NCBI GenBank assembly: GCA_030407085.1
Contig: CM059582.1
Location: 157,132,501-157,196,500, forward strand
Source of the DNA: Trichopria drosophilae
Taxonomy: Eukaryota > Arthropoda > Insecta > Hymenoptera > Diapriidae
Length of the DNA: 64,000 bases
Reading direction: 5' to 3'
Made by a program: the position numbers and the translations under genes. A model generated the notes under the pieces. The model had not been told where the DNA came from, searched no databases, and worked only from the letters and a program-made list of their open reading frames with translations. Position 1 is the first letter of the stretch. Each line of letters starts with the position of its first letter. Positions 46,358 through 57,425 of the stretch are shown here, one piece after another.

Positions 46358-48748
46358 ATGACTGAGAATAAATCATTTTATCTTCTACCGAACGATCAAC
46401 CGATTGTTCTATTAGAATGTGATACGGCATTTAATTCTTTATCAAATAAGGAGAAATCCTACGCTCATTACCTCAGTCAAGCCTCCTGGAATGGAAGTTT
46501 GATAGTTTTTCTGCAAACTTCTCCTGAATCGCCATTGATCTTCGGACTTTTACACAAAATATTTCTTGGCGAATCAATTGAAGATTTAAAGAAAACCGCC
46601 ATTGCTGCAGGGATCAAAGAGGAAGAATTCACAGTAAGAAATTTAAATCTACATTTAATATATGAATTATTTAATTGAAGTAAAATAATAAATTTCTTAT
46701 TTTCAGGCATTTTTAGTATATTCATGTGGATTTTTAAGTAATTCAGGAAATTACAAATCTTTTGGAGATAGTAAAATTATCCCAAACCTACCAATAGAAA
46801 AGTTCGAACAAATAGTGATAAACTCCAAAGCTTACAAGCAAGAACCCGCAAGTTTACAAAATATCTGGAATAAAGTAAAAGAACCTCTGTATTCGTTGGA
46901 AGGAAAAGTTAAATCTTTAGGTTTAGGAGACAATGGCATTACGACTTACTTTTCCTCCAATTGTACCGAGGATGATGCCGAACTTGTTAAAGAATTCGTG
47001 CAAAAGAAAGGTTTAGAATTATATAATTCCAGATGTTTCAAAATTGACGCTAAACCTGGACAGAAACCAATTTACGAAATAAGATTAGCATCTGTGGAAA
47101 CCGGGGAAAAACCATCGATTACTTATCCCGAAGAAGTCTTCAGAGACGCCACGTTCAAAATTGTAAGAGGCGATTACAATTTAATTCTTCCTACGGTTGT
47201 TGAAAACTTGAAAAAAGCTAAAGACTTTGCCGATAATGACAATGAAGTTAACATGATCGATAGATACATACAACACTTTGTAACCGGTTCTTTAGACGAA
47301 CACAAAAATGGTTCTCGATACTGGATAAAGGACAAAGGACCTGCCATTGAAACTTATCTTGGATTTATCGAAACTTATAGGGATCCAGCTGGTCAAAGAG
47401 GCGAATTCGAAGGTTTCGTGGCAATGGTCAATCGAGAAATGTCCCAGAAATTTTCTGCTTTAGTTAATAAAGCTGAAGAACTTTTACCAAAGTTACCATG
47501 GGGTAAAGGCTTCGAGAAGGATGCATTTTTACAACCCGATTTTACTTCTTTGGACGTACTGACATTTTCTGGTTCGGGAATACCCGCCGGTATAAACATT
47601 CCGAACTATGATGAAATTAGACAATCGGAAGGATTTAAAAATGTATCTTTAGGCAACGTGATTCCGGCTAGTATGAAGCAAGACTCGACACCCTTCCTGT
47701 CGGAAGAAGATCATTTATTACTAAATAAACATAGGATTTCTAGCTTTGAACTTCAAGTTGGTCTGCACGAACTTTTGGGACATGGTAGTGGAAAATTATT
47801 TAGAAAGGAAGGAAATTCTCTAAACTTTGACCCTGCTTTAACAAATCCATTGACTGGTGAACCGGTTAAGAAATATTATGCCGAAGGAGAAACGTACGAC
47901 AGTAAATTTGGTGCCATGGGATCATCGTACGAAGAATGCAGAGCCGAAGCTGTTGGACTGTACTTGAGTTTGGAAGACGAAGCATTGCGTATTTTCTGTT
48001 TGGATAATAAGGATAAGGATGACATTGTTTATGTTAATTGGTTATCGTTACTGTGGGCGGGTTGTGCAAAAGCGCTGGAAATGTACCAGCCGGAAACAAA
48101 GAAGTGGTTGCAAGCACATTCGCAGGCTCGTTATGTGATTCTTCAAGCTTGTTTGGAAGCTGGAGAAGGTTTTATTACGATTGTTGAAACGGAACCAGGA
48201 AAAAATTTAAGACTGACTGTAGATAGAAGTAAGATCCATACTGTTGGTAAGAAAGCAGTAGAACAACTGTTATTGAAACTGCAAGTATTCAAGAGCACTG
48301 CTGACATCGAGAATGCTAAAATAATGTACGATAAATATAGCGCCGTACCAGAAAGTGGTCCTTACCCATGGGCAAGATGGAGGAATATCGTTTTGGCCCA
48401 CAAACAACCAAGAAAAATATTTGTTCAATCTAATACGATTACTGATGGTACGTATTAAAATAATTAAAAAAACTGTTGATTATAAATATTTCTTGTTGAC
48501 GTAATTAATAAATTTTGGTCTGCAATTAATAGTAAACGAAAGATAAAACTCTTACCTTAGTTAATGTAAACTTGTCCTTTATTGCAGCGGCATCAGGAAA
48601 TGTGTCTTTGAAGAAGTACGAGGCTACACTGGAAGGTTTCGTACAATCGTGGACCGATCGATTCCCAAGCCCAAAAGCTTCAGAGACTTTATTAGAATTG
48701 TGGGAAAAGGATCAGAAATATTTTACAGAAGTTGAACTTCAGAATTGA
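46358..48748 (+). CDS. DPP3: Dipeptidyl peptidase III (M49 zinc peptidase)
   Basis: This cytosolic zinc exopeptidase releases dipeptides from the N-termini of short peptides. Coding exons are 46358-46633, 46707-48447 and 48588-48748, with phases 0 and 1, giving 725 residues (human enzyme about 737). Introns are short (73 and 140 bp) with GT-AG borders. The zinc motif HELLGH is at residues 446-451 and the second zinc ligand is in EECRAE, Glu502. Other family blocks are [39 protein letters not shown] and [18 protein letters not shown]. The start codon aligns with the usual family start (FYLLPNDQP). An acceptor AG at 46337-46338 shows a spliced 5' UTR, but the first non-coding exon was not located. 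The loop that carries ETGE (the KEAP1-binding motif) in the human protein reads LTGE here, residues 474-477. The gene converges with RAD51 and looks intact. Confidence 0.97.
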
Positions 48749-51178
48749 ACTGAAAAACTGTTGTAATAATAATCTTACTAAATACAGTGAAAATGCATTT
48801 GACCATTGCAATATAGATAAGGTGTTTTATAAGTGAATGACTTTCAAATATATTTTATAATTATACGAAGATTCTTCATATTCATTGGAAATACATATTA
48901 TTATAAAATATTATGACACGTGTGAAAATCATGTATTTTATCGAACTGAACGTCAATAATTTAAATTAGAAATGATAAGTTAATGAATTAACAATTTTTT
49001 TTAAATTTCAAAGTTGATTTTGAATTTAATATGATCGTTCTTGAACAAAATCAACTTGTGCCCAGAAATATTTGAAATTTTACTATACAAAGACGGTAAA
49101 AAATATCTTTTTCGTTTGGTACTTTGATACTTTATACACTTAAAAAATCTTACCTATTTATATTCCTCGAGAACTTCAAAGAAGGTGAGTTCAAAAAGTT
49201 ATTTATTATTTAATATTCAAAGAAATTATACTTTACACAGTTCTTCCGTGGCCTGTACGAAAAGTCGTATTTTTGTGAAAATTGAGAAAACATTATTTTT
49301 ATTATCTTTGTAATGTAATCTATCATATAATGAACTAAAATATTACAAATTGTTATGTTTAGATATTAAAAAAAAATAAAATAAATAATAAAACAAGTAA
49401 CTTTTAATACACATTTACCTTAAAAAGAGCGTATGTACAAATTTTTGGGACTTTATGACCTTCTTAACGTCAAGAATCGTAGTTTCAAAAGTCGAAGCTC
49501 GATTCAAAGCTTTAAGAAGGTCGTATGTCCGTTTTTAACTACTATGAATTTTTTAAATAAAAGCTACGATAAAACTTGCATGTTTTCTAAGAAAGTCGTA
49601 TCTCCATTTATAAAAATTTTAAAGGCCTTTATTTGTTAAACGCTTATATATTTAGAATTTTATTTTGTACGTATGTCTCTTTGCGATCTAGCGCAGGAAT
49701 AAATAATCGAATTCAGAAAACATTTGTAGAAAATTTGTGGAATTCTGCCATTTAGAGATGATGACATATTAAAATTAATCGGTAAAAAAATGACATAAAC
49801 ATTAAAAAACTGATAACAAATCAAATTAAATAATAGCCATTTTAACGAATAACTCGCAAAATATGGGTAAAATCAACTTGCAATTTTTTTATAAAGTTGT
49901 TTTCATTCCCAGGTAAAATAAATGTTTAGAGAAAAACTTGTAACTTTTAAGTTTTTAAGTCGCTGAATTAATTAGTTATTCATTTTTTATATAAAATTAC
50001 TATTTTAGAACTCACAAAAATAAGTAAAATTGTAATCTCTTTAATACTATCCCAGTTTAATCCCACAATAAGAAATATTAGTTTTATAGCATAGTACAAT
50101 AAATTGGTCGCCCCATCCAACTTGCTTAGTGCACGGAATGAGAATAATATAAGTTTATAAATACATAATAAAAACGTTATATATCTAAATTCGGTGAGTT
50201 AGGACTGCACTGAGAAACCTTTGGGAGCAATGCTCACCCAAACAGCCCTCCCACCCTAAGGGCACTATGCTTCTTAATTCTTACACAATTTGCTGAAAGT
50301 CTCTGAAATATCTTGAATACTAGTCCCAATTTCGATATTAAATCAGTATTTTTTAGAGATTTTCAGGAACACATTTTTAGTACTTTTCAGCAATATTTTT
50401 CCACAAGGGTTATTGAATCCCCTCAAATGCTGTCAAAATGAACAAATTTTTGTTTTTATAAATTAAAAAAGTAAAATAAACAACAAAAAAGTCATTTTAA
50501 CAGACATTTTCCTTAAAAAGGTTGTATGTTCCTATTTTTGGGACTTACGACCTTCTTAGAGTCGTAAAGTTGTCTTTTCAAAACTGTATCCAGATACATT
50601 GACTTAAATAATTTTAACTTCTACATAAGTCCAATTCACTGAATGGAAACTACAGTAAAACTTCTATGTTTTCTATAAGAATAATTAATATTTTCTTCTT
50701 CTTTGATTTTTTCGTAAGATCTCTTCAATTTCTATAAGAAAGTCGTATCTACATTTTATTAACTTTTAAATGATTCTGTATTTGTAATTAAATTGTGTTC
50801 GTGCGGTGTAACTTCAAGGAATAATCGGATTAAGATAAAAAATGTTTTCTTATTTTCTTTTGGGTTTTTTAGTCTCAAACTTTGATATTTGATGAAAAAT
50901 TTTTTCGTAATATTTTTTTTCATAATATATTGTCCCATGTCTCACAATAATCTTGATTTTATCATGATTTCATTTGTCAAATTCATAAATATTCATGGAT
51001 GATTAAAAAACAAACGATTTCATGAACAAGTTCTTTTTTTTAATTAAAAACTGTACAATATCAAATGTAGTACACAGTACTTTATACACGCATAGTAGTA
51101 CAAAACATTTTTGTTCTTTAAGATCGCAGCTAGTAATTTTAATGGAAAACTATTGGCAGTTGTCTGTCGCTCACTCTG

Positions 51179-51217
<39 letters not shown>

Positions 51218-51488
51218 TCAATGTACTTTGGTGATATTCATTTATTTTATTAACCTTTAATATATATTTAATAACTTACACATTCATACTGATCTCATAA
51301 GGCACCAAATAGGGTAGTCTTTTTGGTAATATTTAACAGCAAAATTTACAGTGTTCACATTTCTTTATATTTTACTAAACTCATTTACAATATGGTATGA
51401 AAATATTTTATATTTGTTTACAAAATAAACAAATGAGTTGCTCATAAAAATTCGTTACGAAAGTGAACCTCAGATCTATGTTGATGTA
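48749..51488. other. DPP3-RAD51 intergenic region with a direct repeat
   Basis: No exon is visible. A diverged direct repeat pairs about 49425-49640 with 50512-50785: shared words are TTTTTGGGACTT, GACCTTCTTA, GTTTTCTA and AGAAAGTCGTATCT in the same order. Confidence 0.5.
51186..51216. repeat. (CA)n microsatellite
   Basis: About fifteen CA units, between DPP3 and RAD51. Confidence 0.9.
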
Positions 51489-51701
51489 CAGTAGGACCTC
51501 TCTTATTCTAATTAGTAAAGTTTTTCAAAATGGCGCCGACCTCTCTTATTCTAATTTTCCCCTTACCCCCACTTACTTTGCTTGTGAGGTTGTGATTCAT
51601 GGACAATATTTTTCGTTGATTTTTCGTGTGATAGTGGGAGAAGACTTAGGAACGATTAGAATAAGAGAGGTTGGACAATTAGAATAAGAGAGGTCCTGCT
51701 G
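51489..51701 (+). mobile_element. pogo/Tigger-like MITE, copy 2
   Basis: CAGTAGGACCTCTCTTATTC and its inverse are flanked by TA; length 213 bp. The interior matches the 22.5-kb copy in reverse (CCCCTTACCCCCACTTAC, ATTTTTCGTTGA, GTGTGATAGTGGGAGAAGAC). It lies about 290 bp downstream of the RAD51 stop. Confidence 0.8.
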
Positions 51702-51988
51702 TATATACTATCTTTTGACGTAACTTAAATTTACAATCTTAAACGTCAAATTTCAAAAAGGAAACTAATAATACAAACTGATACAGCCCAAGTAAAAAAA
51801 ACTATTATTCACTTCTAATTACATCACCAGTATGTAAATAAAGCAAATTTTGAAGAGAACATTAGTGACTTCAGAATTTTATTCTTTTTGATTAAAAAAT
51901 ATTTTCTTATTGATTATGGCGTATTAAGAAAATTATTTTTATGACGTCAATATTATGAAATTAAATACATTACGTATCTTATTTACAA

Positions 51989-53156
51989 TTATTCTTTTAC
52001 ATCACCAATACCATCTCCGTATATTGCAAAAGTTGCTTCACTTTCAGGTAAACAAGGAGAATCGTATATTTTACATATTCGAGTTTCTCCTCTGCCTTTA
52101 CGTAAATACAATCGAGTTGTGCTGGCATGAGCAATAATGTGGCCACCGATCGGCTTCTTTTGATCACCGCCGAACATACTGGCTGCTCCGTCTACTTGTG
52201 CGACAACTTGATTCGTAATGACAACGGCACAGCCGAATTCATCTGCTAATCTAAGAAGTAAACGAAGATATTTAGCTAAATGCATTTGTCGAGCGGACAA
52301 TTCTCCTCTACCGGCATAGTCCGTTCTGTAGAGAGCCGTAGCACTGTCGACGATCAGCAAGCCGTATCGAGATTCTGACATCATTGCAGCAACTTTTCCT
52401 AAAAGTTTCGTTTGATGATCTGTATTGTACGCACGAGCGCACGCTACGTTGTCTAAAACACTTTCTCCGTTAATTTTATATCTTTCGGCAACAGCTATTA
52501 ATCTTTCGGGTCGGAAAGTACTTTCGGTATCAATGTAAATAGCTTTTGCCTCCGCTCCACCCATATCGATAGGAAGCTGACAATTGACAGCAAGGGTATG
52601 ACATAACTGAGACTTTCCAGTTCGAAACTCTCCGAAAATTTCGGTAATGGAACCGGTTTCTATTCCACCGCCTAAAAGACGATCGAGTTCGGCCGATCCT
52701 GTGGTAATGTAAACGATACTTGCCCGAGTCAGGTGTACTTCAGCAGCTGTTTTGAATCCCATTGTTACCAATTTCGATGCCTCGGCCATAATCTTTTCTG
52801 CTTTACCTTCGCTAATACCTTTGATAGCGGTGAGAACTTTCATTGGCGTAAACGCCACCGACTCGACAGTGTAGAAACCGGCATCTTCGAGTTTCTTTAT
52901 GTCACCCGCAGATATACCATTACCCTAAAAATAAAGTTTGTCAATTAAATAAATGAATATTTAAAAAACTCCATAATTTAAATAAAATTTAAAACTTTTA
53001 TTATGTTATTTACATTTTTTATGTATTGTATTTTTAATAGAAAATTTGGATGTTTATAAACTGTACCTCCAAAGTTCGTAAGAGTTTTGCTTGTCCTTGG
53101 CCATCGAAATCATCTTCTTCTCGAATGGTAGCAGTCGTTGCTGCAGCCGAAGACAT
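51989..53156 (-). CDS. RAD51: RAD51 recombinase
   Basis: This eukaryotic RecA-family ATPase forms the nuclear filament that carries out homologous pairing in double-strand-break repair and meiosis (spn-A is the fly counterpart). Exon 1 is 53067-53156 (30 codons, donor GTACAG). Exon 2 is 51989-52924 (311 residues plus stop, acceptor TAG). The joined protein has 341 residues against 339 in human. The helix-hairpin-helix [10 protein letters not shown] lies near residues 66-75, the FxxA polymerisation motif is F87-K-T-A90, Walker A GEFRTGKS is 128-135, and Walker B LLIVD is 219-223. Loop L1 (GRGELSARQ) is conserved. Loop L2 reads [18 protein letters not shown], one residue longer than the human loop. 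The C-terminal [20 protein letters not shown] is conserved. Codon 53 is GTG (Val), so it should not be taken as a start; the true ATG is in exon 1. [10 protein letters not shown] has Ser where nearly all relatives have Gly. Confidence 0.97.
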
Positions 53157-53510
53157 TTTTTATTGTTTACAGTTCTAAGCAATTAAAGATATATAATTCC
53201 TTCAAAAATTAAAGGATGTAAAATTTTGTTTTTCACTTCACTCGTTCACCCGCGCATTTTAATACACCACGAGTCTCGAAGATCAAACCTTCGTCAGATC
53301 GACATATTATCGATATGTATGTAGGTATGTATAAATTAACAAATTGTTAATTTCGCTTTTTCTTTTCACTGTTTATCGTTTGTATTTTTCTGAATTATTG
53401 TGAGTAAACAAGATGGGGTCTGACGCTCTGGTCTTGAACTATACCGGCGATTGTTATGGTGGTAGTGTGTTACCGGCAATCACCGACAGTCTCTGACGCA
53501 TTGCTTTTTC

Positions 53511-53530
53511 GAGCACGTTCGAACTTGCTC
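53511..53530. promoter_or_regulatory. p53-type response element upstream of RAD51
   Basis: Two abutting decamers, GAGCACGTTC and GAACTTGCTC, fit the p53-family consensus RRRCWWGYYY twice, with no spacer and 19 of 20 positions matched (the C in ACG is the only miss). The 20-mer sits in an imperfect 22-bp palindrome centred on TTCGAA, about 355 bp upstream of the RAD51 ATG. Binding is inferred, not shown. Confidence 0.4.
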
Positions 53531-53587
53531 GTGAATGATCTATAACAGCTGCTGTAACAGTGCAATAACAGGCTTATGAGGGGCGCA

Positions 53588-53760
53588 CCTCAAAAACCCG
53601 ACTAATCACAAAACGAACATTTTAAAATACAGAAATTTCATAAACAAACATTAAAAAAACAGAAATTTAAAAAACTTTGAAAATAAGTCTGCATTTTGAA
53701 ATGTCTGGTTTTTGAATGTTTGTTTATGAGGTCAGATTTTGGAAATTAAAAATGGCGGAT
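53588..53760. repeat. Short foldback, ATTTCATAAACAAACATT arms
   Basis: TTTCATAAACAAACATT pairs with AATGTTTGTTTATGAGG. The same unit recurs near 55370-55520. It ends in AAAATGGCGGATCC, a word of the ATGGCGG family. Confidence 0.5.
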
Positions 53761-53765
53761 CCTAC

Positions 53766-54960
53766 ACTGTAAAAAATGGTTTCGTAAAATTACAACACAA
53801 GTGTGAAATTACACACCCGAGTTACCCTGTCTGAATGGTGTAAAAGTACAAAATCACTAGTATTTTTACACCAAAACTGTAATAGCACTACAAATATTGT
53901 GAAATTGTCACTCTGAGAGTAGGTTATATAAATTACCACTTCTGAGAGCAGTAATTTTACACTTTTTGAAATTACTGTTTGAATGTGAAATTATGTACAT
54001 CTGACAATGTTAAAAATACAATTTCTCTAGTAATATTTTCCATTCCGCGCGTGATCCGGGCAGCCATCATTGATGTAATTTATATACTTGTTTGAATTTC
54101 TCGTAAAGATTTCGGTTATTTGTTAGGTGAAGATATTTTTTATCTCATCAAACGTGTGCAGAGGTATATATATCATATGCTACGTATTTATTTGACCAAA
54201 TAAAATGAAGTTTCTTTACAAGTATATTGAGGTTAAGTTTGATGGATTTATTTTCATTATAATTGTAATATTGTATAAATGCAATATTGTTCCCCACTTT
54301 TTTGAATATGCACAAATGAAGTGGCTCGAAATCTATTCAGAAGACGCAAGCAGGGGTAAAAATCAAGCTGTCACCGAAAAAGTGTACACGTTACTTCGTA
54401 AACTACAAACTGTTAAAGCGAGTGAAGTTTTATGAACCAAATTTATCGTAAAGTGACTACTTACGTGTATTGTTTATTGTCGTTAAATGCAAAACTATAT
54501 ACGAATCGTTGTTTGTCAGGTTGAATTTTATATTACAAATGCTATTGTATGATAAGTAATAAATATTAAAACATTCCTAAAAACTATTTAATTAATTCTT
54601 AAACAAATTGCAATATTTTTTACATGCACAAAAAAAAAACATTGCAATGCATATATTATATTATATAATACAATTCAGTATTTAATACATATATATACTG
54701 CACGCACCAAATGTGTATTTAACCTAAAAAATGTGAAAAATTCACCGTTATTGTAATTTTATTACAGCACTGTAATTTCACTATAATGGTGTGATTTTAC
54801 TATATAAGCACAGTAATTTTACTACAAGTCTGTTGACAATCGCTGTAAATTTACATCTTTGCTGTAATATTTACAACTTTCTAGGGATTTTACTACTCTC
54901 TAGGTTATACAGATTACCTACTCTCAGAGTACTAATATCACACAATCTTTTTTTACAGTA
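53766..54960. mobile_element. TA-flanked element, CACTGTAAAAAA termini
   Basis: CACTGTAAAAAA on the left and the inverse of TACTGTAAAAAA on the right are flanked by TA; 1195 bp. The subterminal arms are rich in AAATTACA/TGTAATTT words. The target was an ATGGCGG-type repeat, since ATGGCGGATCC precedes it and CATGGCGGAC follows. The only larger open frame (54205-54435, 76 codons) is not recognised. Confidence 0.65.
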
Positions 54961-56550
54961 TACATGGCGGACACTTTTTTGAAAAGTGTAACCATTCTGC
55001 TCGAAACTTTTTATTCGGGGGTTTTGGGGTCGCTGATTACGAATATGATGATACTTTTTGAAAATTTAAAATGACGGCTACAATATGCCGGTGAAAATTT
55101 TCGAAAAATGGAACCATTTTGGTTGAAAAATTGTCAAAATTCAACTTCAAATTCAGCGACCTCGAAAACCCCAAACTTGATATTTTACCTTAGAAAACAC
55201 GAAGAAAAACATGTATAAAGACAGTATTTTATAAGTCGAGAGAAAAAAAGCATTCATTTAGACGCCATTTTAAAACCGCCTTCTTGAAAAAAGTTTTTTT
55301 TTGTACATGATCTTATTCCTTGGATGTCGGGATCACTTTTTTGAAAGGTTTCAAAAAGATAAAAAATATTTCAAAATACAGAAATGTCATAAACAAACAT
55401 TCAAAAACCAGACATTTAAAAAAACAGATAATTCAAAATGCAGACTTATTTTCAAAGTTTTTTCAATTTCTGGTTTTTGAATGTTTGATTATGAAATTTC
55501 TGTATTTAGAAATGTCTGTTTTATGAATTGTTGGGTTTTTGAGTTGCGTTCCTTATAAGGGATCGTCTTCAGAGTAGTTTTTCGTTTACATACTTTTAAT
55601 CAAATTCGATAATTTCACAATAGTTTTAACCCTTTAACGCCCAAATGAACAGATTTTTTTCGTCAAGTTTGATCGTTCACAGCATTTTCAGAAATGTATA
55701 TTTGGATTGTTCGACCATCATATCTTATGTTTTTAGGTCCGCTCTTTCAAATGCCGCTGAAAAAAATGTCATTTGACCTCATTTTTTCAAGAAAAAGAAA
55801 AAAAGGAACGAATTTGCTTGCCTTTTTTTTCACAAATTCGTATTTTTTGATAGGAAAACATTTTTTATCTTTTTGAAACCTTTTAAAAAAGTGATTCCGA
55901 TATCCAAGGAATAAGATCATGCACAAAAAAAAACTTTTTTCAAGATGGCGGTTTTAAATTGGCGTCCGAATGAATGCTTTTTTCTCGATTTATAAATTAC
56001 TGTCTTTACATATGTTTCTTTGTGTTTTCTACGGTGGGGGTTTTCGAGATCGCTAATTACGATTCTGATGTCAGAATTGCAAAGTACAAGATGGCGGATC
56101 CAATACGGTCGATATTTAAATCTGAATTCGTTGTTTCTTATTCAAATGGCCCGGGAATTTCAGTTACGGGGGTTTTTGTTTTGTTTGCTTTTTATATTTT
56201 TGTGTTTTTTAAAATTTAAATCTGATTTTTAAATCTTTCTATATTTCAAATTATTTTGAATTTATGCGGATTTATTGTGAAAGTTTTTACCTTTAACCCC
56301 TACTGCCACGAGAATTTTAAAAAAAATGGCCAAAATGCACAAACAAAAATTTGTTAGATTTTGAATATGAAGTCAGATTTTGATAATTCAAAATGGCAGA
56401 CAAAGTTTCTAAATTTCAACCATTTCACTTGATATTTGTTATTCTGGGATTTTTCAAAAAAGTGTCCGCCATATAGGATCCACCATTTTGAATTTCCAAA
56501 ATCGAGCCTCAGATTCGTAATCCACTGAAAACCCTCGAGTAACAAATTTC
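54961..56550. repeat. ATGGCGG-family foldback complex
   Basis: Overlapping inverted pairs occur. GATCTTATTCCTTGGATGTC (near 55310) pairs with its inverse near 55895, and the arms reach about 55.0 and 56.1 kb. A second pair spans about 56330-56550 (TTCAAAATGGCAGAC and GTCCGCCATATAGGATC). GGGGTCGCTGATTACGAATA recurs here and at 1-276. An unpaired TTAACCCTTTAACGCCC terminus sits near 55626. Confidence 0.55.
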
Positions 56551-57286
56551 AAGCGGTTTAATGAACTTTTTATGCATAAATTGATTGAGCACAATGTCAT
56601 ACATACTTCATGACTAAGATTTTGCAAAAATTGTGAAAACTACCATCTTTTTGGATTTATATATTTTTGTTGACCCATCGATTATTAAAATGGATAACGC
56701 CATCATATTCAGTAAGGGAGAAGCACCAGATACGACCCAAGTTTCTGCCTTCGAGCACACTTTTTTATGTGATTAATTTTTTGTATACTATAGGCACCGA
56801 TAGTAAGCTAAGGGTAGTATAGCAACTAATTAAGAAGAAACTTAGTCGATCAAAACAACAGACAAAATTTGATGAACCATTTTTCGAAGTGGGTAGTACC
56901 CACACAGAAATAAAATCTCCAGAATATCCCCAGAATGTCACAAACGTTACAATTGAAATATTGCAATTGCAACATCTTCAGAATATTCTGAAAATATCTC
57001 AAACAAATTGTTGCAAATGAGATATTCTGATAACATTTCATTTGAAACATTCTATATGTATAATTCTCAGAATATTCTAGAGATGTAGTATTCGAAATGT
57101 CTCACGACATTTCAAACTTGATGTCAACCGAACGTTACTCAGGAAATGTTGCAGAACATTGCAGATGAGACATTCTGGAAATATTTAATTCGCGATATTC
57201 TACACATATGGTTCTTAGAATATTCTGGAGATAATGCAGTGCATTTCTTGATATAATCTTGTTCACGCTACAATAATAATATACAT

Positions 57287-57357
57287 GCGACCATAGCGTA
57301 GTGGTTAGGACGTCAGCGTAGTAAACGGAAACCCGGGTTCGATTCTCCGTCGGAGTA
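57287..57357 (+). repeat. tRNA-derived SINE head
   Basis: A box TAGCGTAGTGG (57294-57304) and B box GGTTCGATTC (57336-57345) have tRNA spacing. The loop word TAGTAAA places AGT at the anticodon position, pointing to a tRNA-Thr origin. The acceptor ends do not pair, the T stem has a mismatch and there is no 3' CCA, so this is a SINE or tRNA pseudogene rather than a working tRNA. Confidence 0.6.
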
Positions 57358-57425
57358 AATTATTTTCAGATTCATAAATTTATTTGCGAGCGAAATTGTA
57401 TAACTATATTCCGTAATATCATATA

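Noticed and set aside
46815..48458. DPP3 as a single 547-codon frame
   Set aside because: It begins at a GTG inside exon 2 and runs into intron 2. GT-AG borders and homology give the three-exon model instead.
52856..52858. Start of RAD51 at MAFTPMK
   Set aside because: The codon is GTG (Val53) in the middle of exon 2. The upstream in-frame residues ([20 protein letters not shown]) and exon 1 complete the conserved N-terminal domain.
53270..53300. Fifth hammerhead-like motif near RAD51
   Set aside because: TCGAAGATCAAACC and TTCGTCAG resemble parts of the core but lack GAAAC and a pairing stem II.
55626..55642. Left end of another TTAA foldback (TTAACCCTTTAACGCCC)
   Set aside because: Internal words resemble the family (CCGCTCTTTCAAATG), but no inverted right end was found, so it was not called as a complete element.
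57287..57357. Functional tRNA-Thr gene
   Set aside because: The acceptor stem does not pair and the T stem has a mismatch. It lies in a transposon arm and is better read as a SINE head.
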